From Hyphomicrobiales bacterium (GTDB taxonomy: Bacteria > Pseudomonadota > Alphaproteobacteria > Rhizobiales > Beijerinckiaceae), in NCBI GenBank assembly GCA_027483505.1, contig JAIXUP010000048.1, positions 1-64,000 on the forward strand: DNA of 64,000 nt, given 5' to 3'. The notes below the pieces were generated by a model. That model searched no databases. It was given only the letters and a program-made list of their open reading frames with translations, and was not told where the DNA came from. Position numbers and translations under genes: made by a program. Below are positions 26,039-34,623 of this stretch, piece by piece (position 1 is the first letter of the stretch; each line of letters starts with the position of its first letter).

Positions 26039-26697
26039 GGCTGCGTCCTTGCGGCGGCCCAGTCGGCATAGCTCTCGCGGGTGAGTTCGAAACGATCCGA
26101 CTGGCGGGAATAGCTGTTGGCGAACAGACGGCCCACCGGCTTGTAGGCCCCGACATCGACGCGCAGGGTGGCCGGATCGATCAGCCCCGCCCGGGCGTGG
26201 ATGCGGACGACCTCGCCGATAATGAGTTCGCGCTGCGGGCCAAAGACAAGCGACACCGTCTTGCGGCACTCGAAGGCGATCGGCGCCTCGGCAATGTGCG
26301 GCACCGGAATGGTCACACCCGGCAACAAGGTGAGCCCTGCCGCATCGATTTCGCTGACATCGGGCGGGAAATCGATCGCGGTGACATTCATGGCGTCGGC
26401 AAGCGCCTCATCGACCATGTTCACGACGAATTCGCCGCTGCGGGCAATGTTCCGCGTGGTGTCCTTGGCCACGAAGTCCGCCCCCGCCTTTGCCGAGCGG
26501 TGCTGGAGGCCGAGCACGATCAGCGCCGGGTCTTCGGAAAAGACATTGAAAAAGCTGAACGGAGCGGCGTTGACCACGCCGGACTCGGACACGCAGGTGA
26601 CAAGGGCAATCGGGCGCGGGCAGATCGCGGCGCAGAGAAGCTTGTAGCGCTCGTGCTGGTTGATGTCGCTGAAGGCGGCGGAGAACGGCGTGCTCAT
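26035..26697 (-). CDS. Flavin reductase-like (FMN-binding split-barrel) protein
   Basis: The 220-residue protein fits the flavin reductase-like domain family: CPRPIALVTCVSESGVVNAAPFSFFNVFSEDP near the N-terminus, then NIARSGEFVVNMV, and a late EVVRIHARAG. These form the FMN pocket of the split barrel. Members reduce flavin for monooxygenases or act on small molecules themselves. It is joined by ATGA overlaps to the amidohydrolase upstream and the epimerase downstream. No partner monooxygenase lies in the window. Confidence 0.87.
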   Translation of the reverse strand: MSTPFSAAFSDINQHERYKLLCAAICPRPIALVTCVSESGVVNAAPFSFFNVFSEDPALIVLGLQHRSAKAGADFVAKDTTRNIARSGEFVVNMVDEALADAMNVTAIDFPPDVSEIDAAGLTLLPGVTIPVPHIAEAPIAFECRKTVSLVFGPQRELIIGEVVRIHARAGLIDPATLRVDVGAYKPVGRLFANSYSRQSDRFELTRESYADWAAARTQP

Positions 26698-27623
26698 GCG
26701 GGTTCGATCGTCCCCACCTGGGAGGTGATGCGCCCATAGTGTTCGATGCGGCGATGGCGCTTGAAATCGAAGATCGTTTCCTTGCCGAAGCGGGTGGCGT
26801 CGAGATCGCAGGCATGCACAAGCACGCCATCGTCCTCTCCCGGCAGTTCCGCCACGATGTGCCCGTCCGGATCGACGATCAGCGTGCCGCCCATCAGGTG
26901 GTGGCCATCCTCCGTGCCGGCCTTGGCCACGGCCACGACCCATGTCGCGTTCTGGTAGGCCCCGGCCTGCAGCGACAGCCGGTGGTGGAACATGCGTTCC
27001 TCGATCGCTTCGGAAGCGCGCTGGCTGTTGACCGATGGCGTGTTGAACCCGAGCATCACCATCTCGACGCCCTGAAGGCCCATCTCCCGATAGGTCTCGG
27101 GCCAGCGCCGGTCATTGCAGATGCACATGCCGAACAGACCGCCCATGGTGCGCCAGACCGGGAAGCCGAGATCGCCGGGCTCGAAGTAACGCTTCTCCAG
27201 ATGCTGATGGGTCCGCTGTGGGTCGTGCTCGACATGGCCCGGCAGGTGGATCTTGCGGTAGATGCCCACTGTCCTGCCGAGGTCATCGACGAGGATCGAG
27301 GTGTTGAAATGGCGCCCTTCGGGCGTGATCTCGCCATAGCCGAAGCTCATGCCCATCTTCAGCGCCCGGGCGCGATCAAAGAGCGGCTGGACATCGCTGT
27401 TCGGCATCGACCGTTCGAACCACATGTCGGCTTCGGCGCGGTCGGCAAAGTACCAGCGCGGGAAGAAGGTGGTCAGGGCCAGTTCGGGGTAGATGATGAG
27501 GTTTGCGCCCATGCCATGGGCCGTCTCCATCAGCGCCAGCATGCGGGCCACGACGGAGGCCTTGCTGTCGCTGCGCTGGATCGGCCCCATCTGGGCCGCT
27601 GCAACCGTGATGATCCGCGCCAT
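26694..27623 (-). CDS. N-carbamoyl-D-amino acid hydrolase-type amidohydrolase (nitrilase superfamily)
   Basis: The 309-residue protein closely follows the Agrobacterium D-carbamoylase pattern: YPELALTTFFPRW, NTSILVDD, YRKIHLPGH, HLEKRYFEPGDLGFPV and CNDRRWPE. The Glu-Lys-Cys triad is E47, K124 and C169. Such enzymes release CO2 and ammonia from N-carbamoyl amino acids. It is first in the seven-gene operon, and a GAGGGAG site precedes the start. No hydantoinase is present; a neighbouring ATC-hydrolase-like gene (28691) is a possible source of carbamoyl substrate. Stereospecificity cannot be read from sequence alone. Confidence 0.9.
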   Translation of the reverse strand: MARIITVAAAQMGPIQRSDSKASVVARMLALMETAHGMGANLIIYPELALTTFFPRWYFADRAEADMWFERSMPNSDVQPLFDRARALKMGMSFGYGEITPEGRHFNTSILVDDLGRTVGIYRKIHLPGHVEHDPQRTHQHLEKRYFEPGDLGFPVWRTMGGLFGMCICNDRRWPETYREMGLQGVEMVMLGFNTPSVNSQRASEAIEERMFHHRLSLQAGAYQNATWVVAVAKAGTEDGHHLMGGTLIVDPDGHIVAELPGEDDGVLVHACDLDATRFGKETIFDFKRHRRIEHYGRITSQVGTIEPA

Positions 27624-27787
27624 CAACCGCTCCCTCATATACGGACTTCGCTGTGTCCAGCAGATACAAGGCCGCAGCGCTGCACAACTGCGCTCACCGC
27701 CTGTTGCCATGACGTCAGCGCGGGCCGGGCCACCCGGCCCTGCCGATCCGCACAGGCACAGGCCGTGCCAGGGCGACCGGGTGCCTA

Positions 27788-27839
27788 GATCAAGTTATCT
27801 GCGTTCAAACGATTCCGTTTGAACGCAGATAACTTGATC
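27788..27839. repeat. 24-bp perfect palindromic stem with ATTC loop
   Basis: The arm 27788-27811 (GATCAAGTTATCTGCGTTCA...) is exactly complementary to 27816-27839, leaving the loop ATTC. It sits in the 278-bp gap between two minus-strand operons, 13 bp before a second palindrome. The low GC content contrasts with the neighbourhood. A perfect stem of this length suggests a recently acquired or mobile palindromic repeat, possibly also acting as a terminator. Confidence 0.75.
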
Positions 27840-27852
27840 GATCATCATAACT

Positions 27853-27904
27853 TAGAGCATGCTTTGAGCGAAAAACCGTTGCCACTTTTTCGCAGCATGC
27901 TCTA
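27853..27904. repeat. Rhizobial-type palindromic repeat carrying the SDR gene stop codon
   Basis: The outer arms TAGAGCATGCT (27853-27863) and AGCATGCTCTA (27894-27904) and the inner arms GCGAAAAA (27868-27875) and TTTTTCGC (27886-27893) pair around ACCG/CCAC-like centre bases. The layout (GCATGCTC ends, AAAAGTGG/CCGTTTTT core) resembles the short palindromic repeats scattered through rhizobial genomes. The TAG stop of the dehydrogenase gene is inside the outer arm, so the element ends that gene and may terminate its transcript. Confidence 0.65.
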
Positions 27905-28678
27905 GCCGGCGAGCCAGCCGCCGTCCGCGCGCAGGCACGAGCCGGTGGTGAAGCTGGAATCGCTGCTGGCGAGGAACAGGACTGCCTTCGCCACCTCGTC
28001 CGGCAGGCCAAGACGGCCGAGCGGATGGCGCGCCACCGAGCGCGCCTTTGCCTCTGCGGGATCGGGGTTGCGACCGAACGATCGCCGCAGCATCGGCGTG
28101 TCAATGGCGCCCGGGATCACGGCGTTGACCCGGATGCCCTCGGCGGCATGGTCAACCGCAAGCGCCTGCATCAGGCTGACCACGCCGCCCTTGCTGGCGA
28201 GATAGGCGACATTGGCCCGCCCGCCGGCGAAGGCAAGCTGCGAGCCGACGAGGACGATCGAACCGGAACGCGCCGCGCGCATGGGGCCGAGCACGGCCCG
28301 GCACCACAGGAAGGACCCGGTCAGGTTGGTCCGGATGACGGCATTCCAGGCATCCAGCGTGGTGTCCGGGGTGGCTGTTCCCATGGAGAAGCCCGCCGCC
28401 GCCAGCAGGACATCGACCTTGCCGAAGCGTGCCAGGATCGCGGTGAGGTGTGCCTCGACGGTGGTTTCGTCCCCGACATCGCCCTGCAAGGTCAGCACGG
28501 TCGCGCCTTCGCGTTGAAGATAGTCCCCGGCCGTCGCCAACTCCTCGGCGTTCCTGTCGACCAGCACCACCGCGGCACCTTCCTGCGCAAACAGGGCGGC
28601 GCTTGCCAAGCCAATGCCGGATGCTCCGCCGGTGATCACGGCGATCTGGCCGGCCAGCCGGTCTTTTCCAGGTATCAT
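27902..28678 (-). CDS. SDR family oxidoreductase
   Basis: The 258-residue classical short-chain dehydrogenase has the cofactor motif TGGASGIG, an acidic end of strand 2 (VLVDRN, favouring NAD), and the active-site serine and YLASK tyrosine/lysine (GSQLAFAGGRANVAYLASKG). The C-terminal GSCLRADGGW is typical. It is the last gene of the five-gene transporter/ATC-hydrolase operon, 12 bp after that gene. Its stop codon lies inside a palindromic repeat, so the natural end may have been altered by insertion. The substrate is unknown. Confidence 0.92.
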   Translation of the reverse strand: MIPGKDRLAGQIAVITGGASGIGLASAALFAQEGAAVVLVDRNAEELATAGDYLQREGATVLTLQGDVGDETTVEAHLTAILARFGKVDVLLAAAGFSMGTATPDTTLDAWNAVIRTNLTGSFLWCRAVLGPMRAARSGSIVLVGSQLAFAGGRANVAYLASKGGVVSLMQALAVDHAAEGIRVNAVIPGAIDTPMLRRSFGRNPDPAEAKARSVARHPLGRLGLPDEVAKAVLFLASSDSSFTTGSCLRADGGWLAG

Positions 28679-28690
28679 GTTGGTCGCCTT

Positions 28691-29176
28691 TCAGGCTGGC
28701 TTGAGGGTGATGTGACAGCAGCCGCCGCCTCTGGCGTCGCTCCAGGTCGAGTTCTCGAAACCCAGCCCGGCTGCTTCGAAAAGGCCACGGTCGAAGGCGC
28801 CGGCGATCCGGCACAGGCGCGCCACCTCGCCGGGCGGCAGGCCGGCGTCCTGCCAGGCTTTCTTGAGCGGGCAGGCATGGACCCTGATCGTGAAGGCGTC
28901 GCCGGCTTTCAGCGTCTCATGCGGATAAAGGTCGCCGCCATCGGGGCTGACCGAGAGGAAGCGGCGCGCGATGGCTTCAGGTTCGGCCGGCACGCCGCTG
29001 AACAGGAGCGGCGCCACTTCGCGACCGCGGCGTTCGCAGACCTCGGCCAGAACGGCCTCGGCTTCCGCGGGGCCGTAGCGCTCCCCCAGCACGTCGAGCA
29101 GGAGCCGGTACAGATGCGCCCGGTTGCGGAAGGCGTCGGCCAGTTCGTTGCGCAGGGTCTCGGCAGAAGCGGGCAT
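28691..29176 (-). CDS. L-2-amino-thiazoline-4-carboxylate (ATC) hydrolase-like protein
   Basis: The 161-residue protein has the cysteine-rich C-terminal pattern of the ATC hydrolase family: CPLKKAWQDAG, then LCRIAGAFDRGL and a terminal GGGCCHITLKP. The known enzyme opens the thiazoline ring to give N-carbamoyl-L-cysteine; many family members are untested. The start at 29176 has GAGGACAAG upstream, and an ATG at 29230 would overlap the permease gene. It lies 7 bp after the DppC gene. I assign the family from motif memory, so the activity needs confirmation. Confidence 0.7.
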   Translation of the reverse strand: MPASAETLRNELADAFRNRAHLYRLLLDVLGERYGPAEAEAVLAEVCERRGREVAPLLFSGVPAEPEAIARRFLSVSPDGGDLYPHETLKAGDAFTIRVHACPLKKAWQDAGLPPGEVARLCRIAGAFDRGLFEAAGLGFENSTWSDARGGGCCHITLKPA

Positions 29177-29183
29177 CTTGTCC

Positions 29184-30014
29184 TCAACTGGTCTGTTTCG
29201 ACAGGGCTTTTGCAAGGCCCTCGCCGACAAGGCTGACGGCGAGCACGGTCACGAACAGCGCCATGCCGGGCGCGATGATGACGTGGGGCGCGGTGCGCAT
29301 CACCTGCCGGCCCTCCGCGATCAGGGCACCCCAGCTCGGGCGGTTCGGATCGCCCAGTCCGAGGAAGGACAAGGCCGCTTCGGAGAGCAGGGCGCCGGCG
29401 ACGATCACGGCGCCGAGGGCGAGCGCCACCGTGACAGCGTTGGGAAGGACGACCGTCAGCGCAACCGGAATACGCCCGCGGCCGAGCAGCAGCGAGCTTT
29501 CGACGAAGGCCGCGCCGCGCAGCCGCAGGACTTCCGAGCGCACGACACGCGCCGGAGCCGTCCAGGCGCTGATGGCGAGCGCAGCGATCAGGCCAGGCAG
29601 CGAGGGGCCGAGAACGGAGACGACCGCCAGTGCGACCACGAAGGAGGGCACGGTCTGCACCGCGTCGGCGAGGCGCATGATGACCTCGTCTGCAATGCCG
29701 CCGAGCATGCCGGCCACGGCGCCGGCGGCCATCCCGAACCCGAGTGCGACCGCTGCCACGCTCAGCGCCGTCATGAGGCTCGGGCGCGCGCCATGCACGA
29801 TCATCGCCAGGATGTCGCGGCCCAGCCGGTCGGTGCCAAGCAGGTGCGCGGGATCGGCAAGGGGGCGTAGCAAGGGCCTCGCCACGATATCGAAGGGATC
29901 GCCCGGCAGCAGCAACGGCGCAGCCAAGGCAAGCGCTGCTGCGGCCATAAGCAGCGACAGGCCGATCAGGCCCTCAATGGTCAATGCGGCGCGGCCCAGC
30001 AGATCGTCACGCAT
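29184..30014 (-). CDS. Dipeptide-type ABC transporter permease, DppC family
   Basis: The 276-residue inner membrane protein has an N-terminal membrane segment, the motif HLLGTDRLGRDILAMI, an EAA-like loop (VESSLLLGRGRIPVALTVVLPN) and a terminal SLVGEGLAKALS. These place it in the DppC family. It overlaps the DppB gene by 8 bp and is followed by the ATC-hydrolase-like gene. The operon encodes no ATPase. Confidence 0.9.
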   Translation of the reverse strand: MRDDLLGRAALTIEGLIGLSLLMAAAALALAAPLLLPGDPFDIVARPLLRPLADPAHLLGTDRLGRDILAMIVHGARPSLMTALSVAAVALGFGMAAGAVAGMLGGIADEVIMRLADAVQTVPSFVVALAVVSVLGPSLPGLIAALAISAWTAPARVVRSEVLRLRGAAFVESSLLLGRGRIPVALTVVLPNAVTVALALGAVIVAGALLSEAALSFLGLGDPNRPSWGALIAEGRQVMRTAPHVIIAPGMALFVTVLAVSLVGEGLAKALSKQTS

Positions 30015-30987
30015 CGGCGGCCCCGATGCGCGGGTCGAGACGGGCGAGCAGAAGGTCGACCAGCAGGTTGACCGCCAGAACCAGAACGGTCGCGCTCAGG
30101 ATCACGCCCAGCAGCAGCGGGGTGTCGCGCCCCGTGACGGCCTCGTATGCCAGACGGCCCATGCCGGGAATGGCGAAGACGGTCTCGACCACGACGCTGC
30201 CGCCAAGCAGGGTGCCGATGTTCTGCCCGGCAATCACGACGGTCGGCAGCAGGGCCGGCCGTGTCACTGCGCGCCACAGCACGGCCCCGTCGCCGACGCC
30301 GCGGGCCTGCGCAGCACGGACATGATCGGCCTGCCAGGCGGTGATCATGCCGGCCCGCAACGTGCGAAGGTACAAGGCGACGTAGCCCGCTCCGAGCGCG
30401 ATGGTGGGCAGCACAAGATGCCAGGCGGTGTCCAGCACGGCGGCGGCGAGGCCCGGGGGTGCGTTCAGGCTGCGCAGGCCGGCCACCGGCAGGAGCGGCC
30501 AGCTCACGGCAAAGGCGACCACGAGAACAAGACCCAACCAGAAGTTCGGCGCCGCGAGGAAGGCGAGGGCCGTCATCGACAGGCCCCGGTCCCGCCAGGA
30601 GCCGGGCCGCGCGCCAGCGAGCATGCCGGCCAGAAGACCTAGTCCGGCGGCGAACAGCGTCGTGCTCGCCATCAGGAGCAGGGTGTTGGGCAGCCGTTCC
30701 GCGATCACGCTGACCACGGGTCGGCTGAAGACGACCGAGCGGCCAAGATCAAGCGTGCCGAGTGAGAGCAGGAAACCGGCCAGACGTTCCCACGCGGTTC
30801 CGCCGAGGCCAAGCCTGCGCCGCAACTCGGCGGCGTAGCCGGCGTCGCCTCCGGTCTCGGCCAGATAGGCATCGACCGCATCGCCGGGGGCAAACTCGAG
30901 CAAGGCGAAAGCAGCGAGGGCGACGATCAGCAAGGTTGGTACGGCCCCTGCCAGACGCAGAACGACGATCCGCGCGCTGCGGCTCAT
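30007..30987 (-). CDS. Dipeptide-type ABC transporter permease, DppB family
   Basis: The 326-residue inner membrane protein shows an N-terminal membrane anchor (AGAVPTLLIVALAAFALLEF, APGDA), DLGRSVVFSRPV, the EAA-type loop (VRAAQARGVGDGAVLWRAVTRPALLP) and VVVETVFAIPGMGRLAYEAV. It is a full-length DppB-family subunit. The ATG at 30987 is used because an earlier in-frame ATG would overlap the binding-protein gene. Confidence 0.91.
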   Translation of the reverse strand: MSRSARIVVLRLAGAVPTLLIVALAAFALLEFAPGDAVDAYLAETGGDAGYAAELRRRLGLGGTAWERLAGFLLSLGTLDLGRSVVFSRPVVSVIAERLPNTLLLMASTTLFAAGLGLLAGMLAGARPGSWRDRGLSMTALAFLAAPNFWLGLVLVVAFAVSWPLLPVAGLRSLNAPPGLAAAVLDTAWHLVLPTIALGAGYVALYLRTLRAGMITAWQADHVRAAQARGVGDGAVLWRAVTRPALLPTVVIAGQNIGTLLGGSVVVETVFAIPGMGRLAYEAVTGRDTPLLLGVILSATVLVLAVNLLVDLLLARLDPRIGAADA

Positions 30988-30996
30988 GCCGTCCGC

Positions 30997-31014
30997 CCTG
31001 ATCGCCGGATCAGG
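30997..31014 (-). terminator. Small hairpin spanning the binding-protein stop codon
   Basis: CCTGATC (30997-31003) and GATCAGG (31008-31014) pair around a 4-base loop. The TGA stop of the binding-protein gene (31010-31012) lies in one arm, and the DppB start is 10 bp past the hairpin. It is weaker than the hairpins after the sugar-binding proteins but in the same position. Confidence 0.4.
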
Positions 31015-32614
31015 ACGACAGCCACGTGTCAGCCCAGTGCGAGGTCGCCCAGCGCGGGTTGTTGGCGACATTCATCACCGAGCGCCGCGCGACCGTGATG
31101 AATGTGAATTCTGCGACATGGATGAGCGGCAGCTCCGTTCCGGCCAGTTTCTGGAAGGACTGGTACAGCGCCGTGCGTTCGGTCGTGTCGATCGTGCCGG
31201 CCGCGCGCCGGATGAGCCCGTCCATTTCCGCGCTGGCATAGCCATACTGGTTGGCGAAGGGCACGCCGGCCGGCAGGCCGCTTTCGTACAGGATCGTGGT
31301 CGAGATGGCCGGATCGTTGCGGTAGACCGGAGAGCCGATGGCGAGATCGAAGGCATGGTCGGTGTAGACCGCGCGCAGGTGCGCCGGAGCGTCGTTGTTG
31401 ACGATCTGCGCATCGATGCCGACGGCGCGCAGCGCCTGCCGGAGATAGTCGCCGAACTGGCGCGTCTGCTCGAACCATGGCGCCGGCAGCAGGCGCAGCG
31501 TAAAGCGCATGCCATTGGCGCCGCGCGGCAGGCCTGCCTCGTCCAGCAAGGCTTCCGCCCGGCGGCGGTCGAAGGGCGTCGACGGCACGTCGGGCGTGTA
31601 GAACTGTTTGTCGAAGGCGGGAACAGGCCCGGTCGACGGTTTGGCGTAGCCCAGAAAGATGGTGTCGACCACGAACTTGCGGTCGATCGCATGGGCGATG
31701 GCGCGGCGCACCCGCGCATCCGCCAGCTCCTTGCGGCGATGGTTGATCTCGACGGTGAGCTGGTAGGTGATCCCGTCATAGCCCTGCGGAATGACGGCGA
31801 TGCCGGGTACCCGGGAAAGCCGTTCCATGTCGGCGAGCGGCACCGCGGAGAAAGCCGCAAGCTGGATCTGGTTGGCCTCGAGCGCCGCAGCGATTGCGCC
31901 GCGGTCCGGCAGGACACGAAAAACGATCTGGTCGAGATAGGGCCGGCCTGCTTCCCAGTAGGAGGGGTTCTTCTCGAGCCGGTAGAATTCGCCGGGCCGA
32001 TGTTCGGCAAAGCGGAACGGGCCTGTGCCGACCAGCCTGGTGTTGGCCGGATTGGCGGCGATGTCGCCGACCTCGTAAAGATGCCGTGGCACGACGCTGG
32101 CAAGGCCCGGCACGGCGTTGCGGATCATCTGGAACGGCGTCGGTTCGCCGAAGCGGAAAATCGCGGTGCGCGCGTCGGGCGTGTCGACGGCCTCGAGGGA
32201 CTTGAATACAACACGCCCGAGATTCTGCAGGGGCTTCCACAGGCGCATCGCCGAAAACGCCACATCGGCTGAGCTGAATGGCCTGCCGTCATGCCAGCTC
32301 ACGCCCTCGCGCAGGGTGAAGGTGACCGAGCGACCGTCAGGCGCGCCTTCCCAACGGGTCGCGAGGCGCGGCGCGAGGCCGTCGCCCTCCGTGGTCATTT
32401 CCGCGAGCGGTTCGATGACTTTCGAGGCGACGTAGAACACCCCGTTCGAGGCCACCATGGCCGGGTTGAGGTTGCGTGGCTCGGTGTCGGCTGCGACCGT
32501 CAGGATGCCGCCGGTACGGGGTGCTGGTCCCCCCTGGGCGCGAGCCTTGCGCGTCAGGGCCGCAGCGCCGATGGCGCCAGCGCCAGCCAGAAGGGTCCGT
32601 CGGTGCAATGTCAT
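31010..32614 (-). CDS. Dipeptide-type ABC transporter solute-binding protein
   Basis: The 534-residue family 5 binding protein has an RR-containing signal (HRRTLLAGAGAIGAAAL), possibly Tat-dependent. The body carries DTEPRNLNPAM, GRSVTFTLREGVSWHDGRPFSSADVAFS and LVGTGPFRF, typical of peptide/opine-binding proteins. It heads the five-gene operon with DppB, DppC, the ATC-hydrolase-like protein and a dehydrogenase. The start at 32614 is chosen because the signal peptide begins there. Confidence 0.91.
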   Translation of the reverse strand: MTLHRRTLLAGAGAIGAAALTRKARAQGGPAPRTGGILTVAADTEPRNLNPAMVASNGVFYVASKVIEPLAEMTTEGDGLAPRLATRWEGAPDGRSVTFTLREGVSWHDGRPFSSADVAFSAMRLWKPLQNLGRVVFKSLEAVDTPDARTAIFRFGEPTPFQMIRNAVPGLASVVPRHLYEVGDIAANPANTRLVGTGPFRFAEHRPGEFYRLEKNPSYWEAGRPYLDQIVFRVLPDRGAIAAALEANQIQLAAFSAVPLADMERLSRVPGIAVIPQGYDGITYQLTVEINHRRKELADARVRRAIAHAIDRKFVVDTIFLGYAKPSTGPVPAFDKQFYTPDVPSTPFDRRRAEALLDEAGLPRGANGMRFTLRLLPAPWFEQTRQFGDYLRQALRAVGIDAQIVNNDAPAHLRAVYTDHAFDLAIGSPVYRNDPAISTTILYESGLPAGVPFANQYGYASAEMDGLIRRAAGTIDTTERTALYQSFQKLAGTELPLIHVAEFTFITVARRSVMNVANNPRWATSHWADTWLSS

Positions 32615-32790
32615 CGTGATCAAGGCTCCCGGAGAGGCCACCGGCGACACGGCCAAGCGTTAGCTGGCCGTCCGCGCCGCGCTGCAACATTGGCAGCTTT
32701 CGGCCCGGTGTCAAAGGAGCCCGTATGCAAGATCGTTCTGCGGGAAGGCGCCATGCCGACCATACGGCCTGCGACGCAGCAAGCGGCAAA

Positions 32791-32864
32791 TGGCTGGGGG
32801 ACTAGGATTCGAACCTAGACAACCAGAGTCAGAGTCTGGGGTCCTACCGTTAGACGATCCCCCA
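32791..32864 (-). tRNA. tRNA-Gln (anticodon CTG)
   Basis: The 74-nt minus-strand gene folds as a standard cloverleaf: acceptor TGGGGGA pairs with TCCCCCA, a D-arm containing TAACGGTAG, anticodon stem CCAGA/TCTGG with loop CTCTGAC, and a T-arm with GGTTCGAATCC. The discriminator is G and CCA is encoded. The U-type first base and CTG anticodon fit glutamine for codon CAG. Confidence 0.95.
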
Positions 32865-32974
32865 GCAGGGACCAAGCGGGCACGCCCGCGATCACGGTGG
32901 AGGGGGTGTAATCAACGGGGCCTGTTCTTACAAGCGAAAACTGCGTCCCGGCTTGGTGCATGCTGCGGTTCTGT

Positions 32975-32994
32975 CATGCCGGTATTTCGGCATG
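32975..32994. terminator. Weak hairpin downstream of glpK
   Basis: CATGCCG (32975-32981) and CGGCATG (32988-32994) pair around a 6-base loop. It lies 6 bp after the glpK stop on the minus strand. There is no T-run, so its role as a terminator is uncertain. Confidence 0.35.
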
Positions 32995-33000
32995 CGCTCC

Positions 33001-34497
33001 TCAGCGCGTCAGCGTGCGCGCCACGGCATCCTTCCACAACCCATAGCGTTGCTCGCGGGCCGCATCTGAAAGAGTCGGGAGAAAGCGATGCCGCCGCCGC
33101 CAGCTTCCGGCGAAGCCAGCAGGTTCGGGAAAGAACCCGGCTGCGTAACCCGCCAGATAAGCCGCGCCGAGGGCCGTGGTTTCCATGATCTGCGGCCGGT
33201 CCACAGGCGCTCCGAGGATGTCGGACAGCCGCTGCATCGTCCAGTCGGACGCGACCATGCCGCCGTCGACGCGCAGCACGGTCTGCCCGGCGTCCGGCCA
33301 GTCTGCAGTCATCGCCTCCAGCAGATCGCGTGTCTGGAAGCACACGCTTTCGAGCGTGGCGCGCGCCAGTTCGTTGGGGCCGGTGTTGCGGGTCAGTCCG
33401 AAGACCGCGCCGCGCGCATGGGCGTCCCAGTACGGTGCGCCGAGGCCGACGAAGGCCGGCACCAGGATCACCTCCTGCGTCGGGTCAGCCTCTTCCGCCA
33501 TGCGGCCGGTCTGCGCGGCGGACTTGATCAGCCGGAGGCCGTCGCGAAGCCATTGCACCGCTGCGCCTGCCACAAAGATCGCGCCCTCGAGCGCATAGGT
33601 GCGCTGGCCGCCGAGCTGATAGGCGATGGTGGTCAGCAGGCGTTTGGTCGAGGGCACCGCAACCGGGCCGGTGTTCAGGAGGGCGAAGCATCCCGTGCCA
33701 TAGGTCGATTTCATCATGCCCGGTTCGAAGCAGGCCTGGCCGATCGTGGCTGCCTGCTGGTCGCCCGCCACGCCGCGTATCGGGATGGCTGCCCCGAGCA
33801 GGTCGGGCGTCAGGCTCCCGAAATCGGCGGCGCAGTCCCGCACTTCGGGCAGGAGGCTTGGCGGCACGTCGAAAAGCCGGCACAGTTCTGCGTCCCACTG
33901 GCCGGTGTGGATGTCGAGCAGCATGGTGCGGCTGGCGTTGGTGGCTTCCGTGGCATGGACGCGGCCGCTGGTCAGGCGCCAGATGAGAAAGCTGTCGATG
34001 GTGCCAAAGGCCAGCTCGCCGCGGTTGGCCCGGGCGCGTGCGCCCGGGACATGGTCGAGCAGCCAGGCGATCTTGGTGGCGGAAAAATACGGATCGAGCA
34101 GCAGTCCTGTCCGCGCGCTGACCAGCGCCTCATGGCCCGCCGCCTTCAGGCGGGCGCAGACATCGGCCGTGCGGCGGTCCTGCCAGACAATCGCCTTGCT
34201 GATGGGCTCGCCGGTGGCCCGGTCCCAGATGACAGTTGTCTCGCGCTGGTTGGTGATGCCGACCGCGACAACCTGGGAAGCCGTGGCGCCCGCCTTGCGG
34301 AGGGCCGCGCGCATCACCGCCTTGCTGGTCTTCCAGATGTCTTCCGGGTCATGCTCGACCCAGCCCGAGGCGGGATAGTGCTGGGGAAATTCCTTCTGCG
34401 CGACGGCGGCAATGCCGTAGTCTGCGCCAAACAGGATCGCCCGGGTCGAGGTCGTGCCCTGGTCAAGGGCCAACACGAAGCTTGGTTTGGTGGGCAT
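33001..34497 (-). CDS. glpK: Glycerol kinase
   Basis: The 498-residue protein matches GlpK in length and motifs: the N-terminal phosphate loop [15 protein letters not shown], the substrate region [21 protein letters not shown], and the FGGY signature region ([19 protein letters not shown]). It converts glycerol and ATP to glycerol-3-phosphate in the cytoplasm. No glycerol facilitator or dehydrogenase gene adjoins it here, so it stands alone between a tRNA-Gln and a divergent receiver gene. Confidence 0.95.
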   Translation of the reverse strand: MPTKPSFVLALDQGTTSTRAILFGADYGIAAVAQKEFPQHYPASGWVEHDPEDIWKTSKAVMRAALRKAGATASQVVAVGITNQRETTVIWDRATGEPISKAIVWQDRRTADVCARLKAAGHEALVSARTGLLLDPYFSATKIAWLLDHVPGARARANRGELAFGTIDSFLIWRLTSGRVHATEATNASRTMLLDIHTGQWDAELCRLFDVPPSLLPEVRDCAADFGSLTPDLLGAAIPIRGVAGDQQAATIGQACFEPGMMKSTYGTGCFALLNTGPVAVPSTKRLLTTIAYQLGGQRTYALEGAIFVAGAAVQWLRDGLRLIKSAAQTGRMAEEADPTQEVILVPAFVGLGAPYWDAHARGAVFGLTRNTGPNELARATLESVCFQTRDLLEAMTADWPDAGQTVLRVDGGMVASDWTMQRLSDILGAPVDRPQIMETTALGAAYLAGYAAGFFPEPAGFAGSWRRRHRFLPTLSDAAREQRYGLWKDAVARTLTR

Positions 34498-34623
34498 GAG
34501 GCAGTCCTGTGGGATGCGCAGACGGGCGGAGAATGCCGCGAAGATATTCTTTTCCGGTAACCGGATGTCAAATCCTCTGCCTGATAAGTGCGCGAGTGTT
34601 GCGTTCGCAAGGCAGGTCGAGGC

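Noticed and set aside
27624-27787. Possible small gene in the gap between the amidohydrolase and the palindromes
   Set aside because: No frame with a ribosome site or coding character is seen; only the operon promoter is expected here.
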